A stretch of 64,000 bases of DNA from the NCBI RefSeq assembly GCF_002096335.1, contig NZ_NCUW01000027.1:62001-126000 (forward strand), read 5' to 3'. Positions within the stretch are counted from its first letter, which is position 1. The number at the start of each line of letters is the position of its first letter. The notes under the pieces were generated by a model. The model made no database searches. It was not told where the DNA came from and saw only the letters and a program-made list of their open reading frames with translations. Origin of the DNA: Streptococcus oralis subsp. dentisani. Lineage in GTDB: Bacteria > Bacillota > Bacilli > Lactobacillales > Streptococcaceae. Positions 8,716-16,302 of the stretch are shown in pieces. A program made the translations under genes and the position numbers.

Positions 8716-8979
8716 ATGGTATTGTATTTAGTTAATCATTATGAGGGAATCAATGAAATAGAATTTAATGATATAGAAAATAATGCTACAACAGGTTCAA
8801 GAACTGCGTTATTAACTCTAAATAAAGAACTTGAAATGGAAATTACTTTCTTTAAATTTAACGATAAAACTGACAATTATGTAATTAGTTGGAATAAAAG
8901 ATTAAATTTACAAGAAAAAAATGAAATCACTAATCAACAAACAATAGATAATATTAAAGTGAAATATTGGAGCAAGTGA
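8587..8979 (+). CDS. DUF1310-like single-pass membrane protein, copy 2
   Basis: A 130-residue paralogue of the protein at 7725-8132. It has the same ribosome site, the same membrane span and the same KTLEEKMRIEQDR juxtamembrane helix, then a divergent extracellular part (EFNDIENNATTGSRTA). A conserved anchor with a variable outer domain is what one expects of immunity proteins that must match a changing toxin. Its stop overlaps the lipase start (TGATG), so the two proteins are translationally coupled. The start is ATG 8587 after AAGGAGG. I see no lipobox, so it is membrane-anchored rather than lipidated. Confidence 0.75.
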   Translation: MNKRKKWGIIALVICVIGGIVMFSLNHQKEKTLEEKMRIEQDRMVLYLVNHYEGINEIEFNDIENNATTGSRTALLTLNKELEMEITFFKFNDKTDNYVISWNKRLNLQEKNEITNQQTIDNIKVKYWSK

Positions 8980-10196
8980 TGAAAATAACAGATAAAAATT
9001 ATAATGATATTGTTGATGGAGTTTATAATGTTGATGCAGGAAAAGTAAAACGACCTTGGAGAGACGATAAGATTTTTAAATCAAATGGACAAACTTTTCG
9101 AGTTCTTAGTGCAAAAGACAACACCTCCAACGGTATGCAGGCGATGGCGGTTGCTCCTGTGGATAAAAATGGGAATGTGGATTATAGCCATGTAGTGATT
9201 GCCTATGCTGGGACGAATAAAGATGATCGACTTGACATCCAAACAGATATCCAATCAATAGGATTTGGTGATAGACAGGTGTTGTCGGATTTGAAAACAA
9301 AGACATTTAGAAAATCTCAATTTCAAACGGCTCTGAGTTTTGCGGAAGAAATCGAAAAAACTTATCCCTCTGCTAAAATTACAACTGCGGGGCATTCGCT
9401 TGGAGAGTCACTGGCTATGTATGTCGCTTTAAAGCGAGGTTATGCCAATGTTGGGTATAACGGGCCAGATATTCATAACTTGATTTCGAAAGAAGAAATC
9501 AAGTACATGCAAGAACATCCAGAACAATTTCGCAATTTCCGTCATAAGTATGATGTTATTGGCAATATTACGGGAAATACGACTCAAACAGCTATATTTC
9601 CCTACATCTACCCTGCAAAAGATAACTGGGGTGACAAGTTAGAATATCATAACTTGTCCCAGTGGCGATTTGATGAGAATGGCCAGCTAGTTGATTTGGA
9701 TGGAAAACGTGTCACAAATCTCAAAGTAACGGCATTAGCAGAAGCAACAGCGGGTATGTACCGCTACCAAAAAATTAAAAGCTACCTCTCGGCAGATGGT
9801 TTGTCAAGTAGGGAAGAGATATACTTGGATAGCTTGCAGGGAATGGCTCTAGGGGAAGGAATGGCTAATGCGGCTCGAGCTGGTGCAGACGACGTCAAGC
9901 ACCTTCAAGAAGAGGTGGTGTCAAAAGCACAAGAACTATGGAATCAGCTTGACTTTAGTAGTTTCCGATACCTGAGTTATGATGAAGTTCTATCGACTTT
10001 TGCGTCTGCGGGTGTGACTCAGGATACGATTGTCGGTTCAGTTAAGCAAGATTTTGAGCAAATGAATCAAAAGGCTGAAAAACTAGCCACAGAGTTTGAT
10101 ACCCTTAACCAACAGATTATCCAAGTCATTGAGAGTAAACTGGCCACAGATAAGGAATTGGCAGGAGAATTTAGAAAATGGAACAGTCGGATTTAG
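8979..10196 (+). CDS. Lipase-domain protein with helical C-terminus, candidate type VII secreted effector (TslA-like architecture)
   Basis: A 405-residue protein with no signal peptide. Residues about 40-235 form a class-3-like lipase domain. VVIAYAGTNKDD looks like the oxyanion strand. AGHSLGES carries the nucleophile Ser140, YDVIGN offers Asp192 and EYHNLSQW offers His224, giving a complete candidate triad. Residues about 250-405 are helical and hydrophilic (QDFEQMNQKAEKLATEFDTL), like the targeting half of LXG effectors but at the C-terminal end. The same reversed order is known in staphylococcal TslA. The start ATG 8979 overlaps the DUF1310 stop, and GGAG lies 6 nt upstream. The last 19 bases overlap the next small helical gene. 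Secretion and toxicity are inference. Confidence 0.7.
   Translation: MKITDKNYNDIVDGVYNVDAGKVKRPWRDDKIFKSNGQTFRVLSAKDNTSNGMQAMAVAPVDKNGNVDYSHVVIAYAGTNKDDRLDIQTDIQSIGFGDRQVLSDLKTKTFRKSQFQTALSFAEEIEKTYPSAKITTAGHSLGESLAMYVALKRGYANVGYNGPDIHNLISKEEIKYMQEHPEQFRNFRHKYDVIGNITGNTTQTAIFPYIYPAKDNWGDKLEYHNLSQWRFDENGQLVDLDGKRVTNLKVTALAEATAGMYRYQKIKSYLSADGLSSREEIYLDSLQGMALGEGMANAARAGADDVKHLQEEVVSKAQELWNQLDFSSFRYLSYDEVLSTFASAGVTQDTIVGSVKQDFEQMNQKAEKLATEFDTLNQQIIQVIESKLATDKELAGEFRKWNSRI
9120..9226 (+). repeat. 107-bp internal repeat shared with the broken lipase fragment
   Basis: Matches 8272-8378 with two differences. It covers the conserved N-terminal lipase segment. Confidence 0.85.
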
Positions 10197-10570
10197 TCTT
10201 CCAAAAGTTAAAAGCAAAAGAAAAAGAGCATTATGATTTGGAAGATGAGTATCTAAAGCGGAAAGCAACTTTTACGAATCAATATAACGAACTCTATGAA
10301 CGTCGAGACCGCCTTGCCCGAATCATTGAAGACGAAGCTAGCAAAATGGATGTCTTTCTTCAAAAGGGACAACACAGTTACCAAGATGGAGAACAGTTTT
10401 ATAGGAGTTTGCAACAATTGATGGAGGATTCTCAGTTTGCGTGTAGGCGTAGAGAAGATGAATTGCAGTACCATGAAGAGATGTTAGATAGAGATTATCG
10501 TAAAAAGCAAGATGAGTTAGAACAGACAATCGGAGATTTAAGGAGGTCATATGCTCGCACCATTAAATGA
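10178..10570 (+). CDS. Small coiled-coil protein resembling DUF3958/Lap2-type effector partners
   Basis: A 130-residue, highly charged, almost wholly helical protein (EQSDLVFQKLKAKEKEHYD, then heptad-like runs to the end). There is no membrane span. The length, pattern and position next to an effector gene resemble the DUF3958 (Lap2) proteins that bind LXG domains for export by type VII systems. I recognise the style rather than a specific motif, so the assignment is tentative. It overlaps the lipase gene by 19 bases and the next gene by 20 bases, with AGGAGA before ATG 10178, so the three are one translational unit. Confidence 0.6.
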   Translation: MEQSDLVFQKLKAKEKEHYDLEDEYLKRKATFTNQYNELYERRDRLARIIEDEASKMDVFLQKGQHSYQDGEQFYRSLQQLMEDSQFACRRREDELQYHEEMLDRDYRKKQDELEQTIGDLRRSYARTIK

Positions 10571-10844
10571 ATATTACACAGATGAAGAATATGAATTTGC
10601 TTTACGTCAGATGTATCGCATGATGGAGAGGAATAGAATCTATACAATGGCGACAGTAATCTTAAAGGAAAAAAATTCTTTGCAAACCAACTATAAAGAA
10701 AAAGTGAGAGAAAGTGCGGAGGAGACAAAAGTCGCTATTGGGAAAATAAAATCACAGATGGATACGGCCATAAAAGGTCAGGTAAAGAAAAAGTTGGAAG
10801 AAGTGACAACGGAGAAGCTATCTCAGTATGATTCCATTTGCTAA
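10551..10844 (+). CDS. Small helical protein, possible second effector partner
   Basis: A 97-residue helical protein. Its N-terminus is acidic and aromatic (NEYYTDEEYEFALRQMYRM) and its C-terminus is a lysine/glutamate-rich coil. It starts at ATG 10551 after a perfect AAGGAGG located inside the previous gene. In characterised type VII effector loci two small WXG100-like proteins are encoded next to the effector. This gene is in the right place and of the right size, but I see no WXG motif. It ends the island operon and is followed by a strong terminator. Confidence 0.6.
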   Translation: MLAPLNEYYTDEEYEFALRQMYRMMERNRIYTMATVILKEKNSLQTNYKEKVRESAEETKVAIGKIKSQMDTAIKGQVKKKLEEVTTEKLSQYDSIC

Positions 10845-10874
10845 TTTTATGGTGAGTGATATAGAATAATTATT

Positions 10875-10905
10875 ACAAACTGCACAGAGCAGTTTGTTTT
10901 GCTCT
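10875..10905 (+). terminator. Terminator closing the island 1 operon
   Basis: ACAAACTGC / GCAGTTTGT is a perfect 9-bp stem with loop ACAGA, followed by T-rich sequence. Confidence 0.8.
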
Positions 10906-10913
10906 TGCTTTTC

Positions 10914-10984
10914 CTATGAAAAATCTCTGCAAGCTCTTTCAAAATATGGTAGAATGGATGCAGTAGAATTAGAAAAGGAAATCG
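10914..10984 (+). repeat. 71-bp direct repeat, right copy (nitroreductase promoter region)
   Basis: Matches 7538-7608 at 70 of 71 positions. It contains TAGAAT (10950-10955) and AAAAGGAAA, the ribosome site of the nitroreductase gene starting at 10988. Confidence 0.9.
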
Positions 10985-10987
10985 ATT

Positions 10988-11593
10988 ATGAAATTTCTTG
11001 AATTAAATAAAAAACGTCATGCGACTAAGCATTTTACTGATAAACCGGTAGATCCCAAAGATGTGCGTACGGCTATCGAAATCGCAACCTTGGCCCCAAG
11101 TGCCCACAACAGCCAGCCATGGAAGTTTGTGGTTGTTCGTGAGAAAAATGCTGAATTGGCAAAATTGGCTTATGGTTCGAACTTTGAACAGGTATCATCA
11201 GCGCCTGTAACCATTGCCTTGTTTACAGACACAGATTTGGCTAAACGTGCTCGTAAGATTGCCCGAGTTGGCGGCGCTAATAACTTTTCTGAAGAGCAAC
11301 TTCAATATTTTATGAAGAATCTGCCTGCTGAATTTGCACGTTACAGTGAACAGCAAGTTAGTGACTACTTGGCCCTTAATGTGGGACTAGTAGCCATGAA
11401 CTTAGTTCTTGCTTTGACTGACCAGGGAATCGGTTCTAACATTATTCTTGGATTTGACAAATCAAAAGCCAACGAAGTTTTGGACATTGAAGACCGATTC
11501 CGCCCAGAACTCTTGATTACAGTGGGTTACACAGACGAAAAATTGGAACCAAGCTACCGCTTGCCAGTGGATGAAATCATCGAGAAAAGATAG
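10988..11593 (+). CDS. Nitroreductase family protein
   Basis: A 201-residue FMN-dependent NAD(P)H oxidoreductase. The N-terminal KKRHATKHFTDKPV and the FMN-binding APSAHNSQPWKF (about residues 36-47) are typical of the family, as is the C-terminal LLITVGYTDEK. Family members reduce nitro compounds or quinones; the natural substrate is unknown. It is transcribed with pepV 12 nt downstream. Its promoter region has been duplicated to the left end of island 1, so the island sits directly between this gene and its former upstream neighbour. Confidence 0.85.
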   Translation: MKFLELNKKRHATKHFTDKPVDPKDVRTAIEIATLAPSAHNSQPWKFVVVREKNAELAKLAYGSNFEQVSSAPVTIALFTDTDLAKRARKIARVGGANNFSEEQLQYFMKNLPAEFARYSEQQVSDYLALNVGLVAMNLVLALTDQGIGSNIILGFDKSKANEVLDIEDRFRPELLITVGYTDEKLEPSYRLPVDEIIEKR

Positions 11594-11605
11594 AAGGAAG
11601 AAAAA

Positions 11606-13006
11606 ATGACAGCAATTGATTTTACAGCAGAAGTAGAAAAACGCAAAGAAGAGCTCTTGGCTGACTTGTTTAGCCTTTTGGAAATCAACTCAGAACGTGA
11701 TGACAGCAAAGTAGATGCGCAGCATCCATTTGGACCTGGTCCAGTAAAAGCCTTGGAAAAATTCCTTGAAATCGCAGACCGCGATGGCTATCCAACTAAA
11801 AATGTTGATAACTACGCAGGACATTTTGAGTTTGGTGAAGGAGAAGAAGTTTTCGGAATCTTTGCCCATATGGACGTGGTGCCAGCTGGTAGCGGTTGGG
11901 AAACGGACCCTTATACACCAACTATCAAAGACGGTCGCCTTTATGCGCGTGGAGCTTCAGACGACAAGGGACCTACAACAGCTTGTTACTATGGCTTGAA
12001 AATCATCAAAGAATTGGGACTTCCAACTTCTAAGAAAGTTCGTTTCATCGTCGGAACAGACGAAGAATCAGGTTGGGCAGACATGGACTACTACTTTGAA
12101 CATGTAGGACTTGCGAAACCAGACTTCGGTTTCTCTCCAGACGCTGAATTCCCTATCATCAATGGTGAAAAAGGGAACATCACGGAATATCTTCACTTTG
12201 CAGGTGAAAATACAGGTGCAGCCCGTCTTCACAGCTTCAGAGGTGGATTGCGTGAAAACATGGTACCTGAATCAGCAACAGCAGTCGTTTCAGGCGACCT
12301 GGCTGACTTGCAAGCTAAACTAGATACCTTTGTTGCAGAATACAAACTCAGAGGAGAAATTCAAGAAGATGCTGGCAAATACAAGGTCACCATCATTGGT
12401 AAATCAGCCCATGGTGCTATGCCTGCATCAGGTGTCAATGGTGCGACCTATCTTGCCCTTTTCCTCAGCCAGTTTGACTTTGCAGGACCTGCAAAAGACT
12501 ACCTTAACATCGCTGGTAAGATTCTCTTGAACGACCATGAGGGTACAAATCTCAAGGTTGCTCATGTAGATGAAAAGATGGGTGCCCTTTCTATGAATGC
12601 CGGTGTCTTCCGCTTTGATGAAACAAGTGCTGACAATACCATTGCCCTCAACTTCCGTTATCCAAAAGGAACAAGTCCAGAGCAAATCCAGTCAGTTCTT
12701 GAAAACTTACCAGTTGCTTCTGTTAGCCTTTCTGAACACGGTCATACCCCTCACTATGTACCAATGGAAGATCCACTCGTTCAAACCTTGTTGAATGTTT
12801 ATGAAAAACAAACTGGTCTCCAAGGTCACGAGCAAGTCATCGGTGGTGGTACCTTTGGTCGCTTGCTGGAACGTGGAGTTGCCTACGGTGCCATGTTCCC
12901 AGACTCTATTGACACCATGCACCAAGCTAATGAATTTATCGCCTTGGACGATCTCTTCCGAGCAGCAGCAATCTATGCAGAAGCTATTTATGAATTGATC
13001 AAATAA
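11606..13006 (+). CDS. pepV: Dipeptidase PepV (M20 family)
   Basis: A 466-residue zinc-dependent dipeptidase that cleaves dipeptides after oligopeptide uptake. The metal ligands are in FAHMDVVPAG and YARGASDDKGPT, and the catalytic Glu lies in GTDEESGW. The lid domain occupies the middle, and GGTFGRLLERG plus the C-terminal DTMHQANEF supply the remaining ligands. The length matches lactic-acid-bacterial PepV. It is in an operon with the nitroreductase gene and ends at a weak hairpin (13013-13046) overlapping the next ribosome site. Confidence 0.93.
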   Translation: MTAIDFTAEVEKRKEELLADLFSLLEINSERDDSKVDAQHPFGPGPVKALEKFLEIADRDGYPTKNVDNYAGHFEFGEGEEVFGIFAHMDVVPAGSGWETDPYTPTIKDGRLYARGASDDKGPTTACYYGLKIIKELGLPTSKKVRFIVGTDEESGWADMDYYFEHVGLAKPDFGFSPDAEFPIINGEKGNITEYLHFAGENTGAARLHSFRGGLRENMVPESATAVVSGDLADLQAKLDTFVAEYKLRGEIQEDAGKYKVTIIGKSAHGAMPASGVNGATYLALFLSQFDFAGPAKDYLNIAGKILLNDHEGTNLKVAHVDEKMGALSMNAGVFRFDETSADNTIALNFRYPKGTSPEQIQSVLENLPVASVSLSEHGHTPHYVPMEDPLVQTLLNVYEKQTGLQGHEQVIGGGTFGRLLERGVAYGAMFPDSIDTMHQANEFIALDDLFRAAAIYAEAIYELIK

Positions 13007-13012
13007 AACGAT

Positions 13013-13046
13013 AGAAGTCTGAGATTGTATGCTTGGACTTCTTTTT
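13013..13046 (+). terminator. Possible terminator after pepV
   Basis: AGAAGTC (13013-13019) pairs with GACTTCT (13036-13042) and is followed by TTTT. It runs into the GGAGGG of the next gene, so read-through is likely. Confidence 0.45.
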
Positions 13047-13059
13047 GGAGGGAAAACAG

Positions 13060-13650
13060 ATGTCTCAAATCGAAAGAATCAAGCAAGCCATTATGGCGGA
13101 TCCGCAAAATACCAGCTATACAGAACGTGGAATCGAACCTCTCTTTGCGGCGCCAAAAACTGCCCGCATCAATATTGTCGGTCAGGCTCCTGGGCTTAAA
13201 ACGCAAGAAGCTGGGATTTATTGGAAGGATAAGAGTGGCGATCGCTTGCGTGAGTGGCTAGGTGTGGATGAAGACACCTTTTACAATTCGGGCTTGTTTG
13301 CAGTTATTCCCATAGACTTTTATTTCCCAGGACATGGAAAATCGGGCGACCTTCCCCCCCGTAAAGGCTTTGCCGAAAAATGGCACCCACAACTCCTCAA
13401 GGAATGTCCAAATATTGAATTGACCCTTTTGATTGGACAATATGCCCAGGCCTATTATCTTCATGAGAAGGTTAGTGGCAAGGTAACAGAGCGGGTAAAA
13501 CGCTACAAAGACTATCTACCAGAATTTTTCCCTCTGGTGCACCCCTCACCACGAAATCAAATCTGGATGGCTAAGAATCCTTGGTTTGAGTCAGAAGTGG
13601 TGCCAGATTTGAAAAAAAGAATTCAAAAGATTCTTGGAGAAACAAAATGA
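13060..13650 (+). CDS. Uracil-DNA glycosylase family protein
   Basis: A 196-residue protein of the UDG superfamily (COG1573-like). The N-terminal active-site loop is GQAPGLKTQEAG and the C-terminal loop is HPSPRNQIW, the two hallmark motifs of the fold. I see no [4Fe-4S] cysteine set, so it is not a classic family 4 enzyme. It probably removes uracil or another deaminated base from DNA. The start is taken at ATG 13060 after GGAGGG; the longer frame from 13033 lacks a ribosome site. It overlaps the rhodanese gene by 4 bases. Confidence 0.8.
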   Translation: MSQIERIKQAIMADPQNTSYTERGIEPLFAAPKTARINIVGQAPGLKTQEAGIYWKDKSGDRLREWLGVDEDTFYNSGLFAVIPIDFYFPGHGKSGDLPPRKGFAEKWHPQLLKECPNIELTLLIGQYAQAYYLHEKVSGKVTERVKRYKDYLPEFFPLVHPSPRNQIWMAKNPWFESEVVPDLKKRIQKILGETK

Positions 13651-13934
13651 AAGAAATTACTTTTAACGATTTTTACCAGCTTTATCAAAATGAGCAACTT
13701 TCTCTAGTGGACGTGAGAGAAGTAGAAGAGTTCGAGACGCTTCATTTAGAAGGTGCTCAGAACCTACCACTTAGTCAATTGACTGATATCTATGAAAAGT
13801 TGGACAAGGACCAGTTGCATTATGCCATTTGTAAATCTGGGATGAGATCAGCTCGTGCTTGTCAATTTCTAGAGGAACAGGGATACAAGATCATTAATGT
13901 GCAAGGTGGAATGACAGCATTTGAAGAACTTTAA
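13647..13934 (+). CDS. Rhodanese-like domain protein
   Basis: A 95-residue single rhodanese domain, as in GlpE/PspE. It has the entry motif SLVDVREVEEFE and the active-site loop CKSGMRS with Cys62, followed by GYKIINVQGGM. Such proteins move sulfane sulfur; the acceptor is unknown. It is translationally coupled to the UDG-like gene (ATGA overlap) and followed by a terminator. Confidence 0.88.
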   Translation: MKEITFNDFYQLYQNEQLSLVDVREVEEFETLHLEGAQNLPLSQLTDIYEKLDKDQLHYAICKSGMRSARACQFLEEQGYKIINVQGGMTAFEEL

Positions 13935-13960
13935 ACCTATATGGTGATAGATCCTGACCT

Positions 13961-14000
13961 TCCCTTGCTCGGTTCCATCTGAGTGAGGGATTTTGTTTTT
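13961..14000 (+). terminator. Terminator after the rhodanese gene
   Basis: TCCCTTGCTCG pairs with TGAGTGAGGGA along 11 bp (three wobble pairs), then TTTTGTTTTT. Confidence 0.6.
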
Positions 14001-14078
14001 AGATAATTCTTATTTTTTAAAATATTGAAAACATTCAATGATTAATTTTGGATACTTTTTTCAAAGTTTTAATCATGG

Positions 14079-14084
14079 TATACT
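14079..14084 (+). promoter_or_regulatory. -10 element of brnQ
   Basis: TATACT preceded by TGG, 35 nt before the start. The -35 region is poor. Confidence 0.45.
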
Positions 14085-14118
14085 AGGTCAGTATTTTATA
14101 AATATGAAGGAGATTTTT

Positions 14119-15444
14119 ATGGCTAAAAAAGGTGCCCTAACAGGCTTGCTCCTGTTTGGAATATTTTTTGGTGCGGGGAACTTGATTTTTCCACCTTCTC
14201 TAGGTGCCCTATCTGGAGAACAGTTTCTTCCTGCCATTGCAGGTTTTGTATTTTCGGGTGTCGGGATCGCTGTCCTAACGCTCATCATCGGTACGCTCAA
14301 TCCCAAAGGATACATTCATGAGATTTCTAAGAAAATCTCACCTTGGTTTGCGACGCTTTATCTTGCAGTCCTCTATCTATCGATTGGCCCATTCTTTGCT
14401 ATCCCACGTACAGCAACAACAGCTTATGAGGTCGGCATCAGCCCCCTCTTGTCTGAAGCAAATAAAGGTCTAGGATTGATTATCTTTACTGTGTTGTATT
14501 TTGCAGCAGCCTATCTGATTTCACTCAATCCATCAAAAATTTTGGATCGTATCGGACGTATCTTGACACCAGTTTTTGCTTTGTTGATCGTTATCTTAGT
14601 TGTACTAGGTGCCTTTAAATATGGTGGAACAAGCCCTCAAGTGGCTTCAGAAGCCTATCAAACCTCTGCTTTTGGAACAGGTTTCCTAGAAGGCTATAAC
14701 ACCTTGGATGCCCTTGCCTCAGTGGCCTTCAGTGTGATTGCCGTTCAAACCTTGAAACAACTTGGATTCTCAAGTAAGAAAGAATACATTTCAACTATTT
14801 GGGTTGTTGGTATTGTGGTAGCTCTTGCATTTAGCGCTCTCTATATTGGTCTAGGATTCCTTGGAAATCACTTCCCAGTACCAGCAGAAGCGATGAAGGG
14901 TGGAACACCAGGCGTTTATATCTTGTCGCAAGCAACTCAGGAAATCTTTGGTTCAACAGCTCAACTCTTCCTTGCTGTTATGGTAACTGTCACCTGCTTC
15001 ACAACGACAGTTGGCTTAATTGTTTCAACAGCTGAGTTCTTTAATGGACGTTTCCCACAAATCAGCTACAAGGTCTATGCAACTGCCTTTACCTTGATTG
15101 GTTTTGCTATTGCAAATCTTGGTCTGGATGCAATCATCAAGTACTCAGTTCCGGTACTGGTAATCTTGTACCCAATCACCATCGCCATTGTGATGATCGT
15201 GATTGTTAACAAGTTTGTCGCCCTATCAAAACCGGGCATGCAGCTAACCATTGGGCTTGTTACAGCGATTGCTCTTGCAAGCGTCCTTGGAAGTTCCTTT
15301 AAGATTGAATTTCTAGAAAATCTGGTTAATGCCCTTCCGTTGGCGTCAGCCTCTCTTCCATGGCTAGTGCCAGCTATTATCGGAATCTTGCTTTCACTGG
15401 TTCTACCAAACAAACAAGAGAGTGATGTTTTTGAGATGGAATAA
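14119..15444 (+). CDS. brnQ: Branched-chain amino acid transporter BrnQ (LIVCS family)
   Basis: A 441-residue integral membrane protein with about 12 hydrophobic spans. It imports leucine, isoleucine and valine with sodium or protons. The N-terminal GLLLFGIFFGAGNLIFPP is the family signature. The start is placed at ATG 14119, which has AAGGAGA 7 nt upstream; the frame can be read from 14038 but that includes the promoter. It is a single gene ending in a strong bidirectional terminator facing the lipoprotein gene on the other strand. Confidence 0.93.
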   Translation: MAKKGALTGLLLFGIFFGAGNLIFPPSLGALSGEQFLPAIAGFVFSGVGIAVLTLIIGTLNPKGYIHEISKKISPWFATLYLAVLYLSIGPFFAIPRTATTAYEVGISPLLSEANKGLGLIIFTVLYFAAAYLISLNPSKILDRIGRILTPVFALLIVILVVLGAFKYGGTSPQVASEAYQTSAFGTGFLEGYNTLDALASVAFSVIAVQTLKQLGFSSKKEYISTIWVVGIVVALAFSALYIGLGFLGNHFPVPAEAMKGGTPGVYILSQATQEIFGSTAQLFLAVMVTVTCFTTTVGLIVSTAEFFNGRFPQISYKVYATAFTLIGFAIANLGLDAIIKYSVPVLVILYPITIAIVMIVIVNKFVALSKPGMQLTIGLVTAIALASVLGSSFKIEFLENLVNALPLASASLPWLVPAIIGILLSLVLPNKQESDVFEME

Positions 15445-15476
15445 AAAAATTCTTGGTCAACGACCAAGAATTTTTT
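15443..15476. terminator. Bidirectional terminator between brnQ and the convergent lipoprotein gene
   Basis: A perfect stem with arms AAATTCTTGGTC / GACCAAGAATTT and a 3-nt loop (AAC), flanked by A-tract and T-tract so it works on both strands. Confidence 0.9.
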
Positions 15477-15492
15477 GTATGAGAACGGGGCA

Positions 15493-16044
15493 TTAATTGG
15501 TTTGTTCGGTATAACCAGCCTCTTTAAGCATTTTTTTCGAAGCAGCAAAGCTAACACGGTTTCCAATACCAGAATATTCGTTTGGCATTGCTTTTTTCAG
15601 CTCGTCCAGACTTGCGACAGTCATGTCAACTTCGATGTTTTGGATAACTTTTTCGTCTTGGATTACGACTTTTTGTGTTACCCCTTTGATTCCTTCATAA
15701 CCTTTATAAGTGTCGTCAACAATTTCCTTAATACCTTCTGCGGTATTATTTAGTTTTTCAGGGTCAAATACATTATGAACAGTTTGTTTTACAACGTCAT
15801 CCCCCTTTACAGTATAAGTCAAGGTAGAAGTGATTCCAGGTTTGCTATTGTGGACAAATGTGTGGGTAGTTGTCTCATCTTTCTTTTTAGATGATTGTTG
15901 GCTACTTTGTTTGGTCTCGCTTGATTGAGTTGTTGTGTCTTCTTTGGTACTGCTGTTAGCAGGTGTTGATGCTTGTTTGGAACATCCGAGTAGGAGAACA
16001 AGAGAAGCCACTAGGACTAGTGAAGTTTTAACATAAGTTTTCAT
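15493..16044 (-). CDS. YehR-like (DUF1307) lipoprotein, copy A
   Basis: A 183-residue predicted lipoprotein. The signal peptide ends in the lipobox LLLGC (Cys21), followed by a Ser/Thr/Gln-rich linker, then a conserved domain containing KPGITSTLTYTVKGDDV and a C-terminal YSGIGNRVSF. This pattern fits DUF1307. Its function is unknown. The start is the ATG at 16044, with AAGGAAA upstream; a few extra codons exist in frame. It is a close paralogue of the next gene and has its own -10 TATAAT (complement of 16076-16081). Confidence 0.82.
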   Translation of the reverse strand: MKTYVKTSLVLVASLVLLLGCSKQASTPANSSTKEDTTTQSSETKQSSQQSSKKKDETTTHTFVHNSKPGITSTLTYTVKGDDVVKQTVHNVFDPEKLNNTAEGIKEIVDDTYKGYEGIKGVTQKVVIQDEKVIQNIEVDMTVASLDELKKAMPNEYSGIGNRVSFAASKKMLKEAGYTEQTN

Positions 16045-16227
16045 AGAATTTCCTTTCATAATCAAATTATTTTGTATTATAACATGATTCTACTACAAAA
16101 TCAACTAGACCTCCCCTCTCATCTGACCTGACATGACAATGAACAGAAACTAGTCTGGCGATTAGAGTTTTGTATCTATTTATGGGATTGAGAGGGAGCT
16201 TTTGGATTCATCGGTTAGGGATATAGT

Positions 16228-16268
16228 AAAATACCCCAAGAGTTAGAGCTGTGTCTAACTTTTGGGGT
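16228..16268 (-). terminator. Strong hairpin terminator between the two lipoprotein genes
   Basis: ACCCCAAGAGTTAGA (16233-16247) and TCTAACTTTTGGGGT (16254-16268) form a 15-bp stem (one G-U). On the minus strand it is followed by ATTTTA. The sequence also resembles ends of streptococcal IS3-family elements, so it could be a domesticated IS remnant. Confidence 0.65.
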
Positions 16269-16302
16269 GGTCCTACACTAGTCTATATGAAATTTTAGGG
16301 GA

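Noticed and set aside
8979..10196. Ordinary secreted lipase
   Set aside because: No signal peptide or lipobox at the N-terminus, and the operon context with two coiled-coil genes does not fit a simple secreted enzyme.
14000..14070. CodY box upstream of brnQ
   Set aside because: The best match (around AATATTGAAAACATT) fits the consensus at only about 9 of 15 positions.
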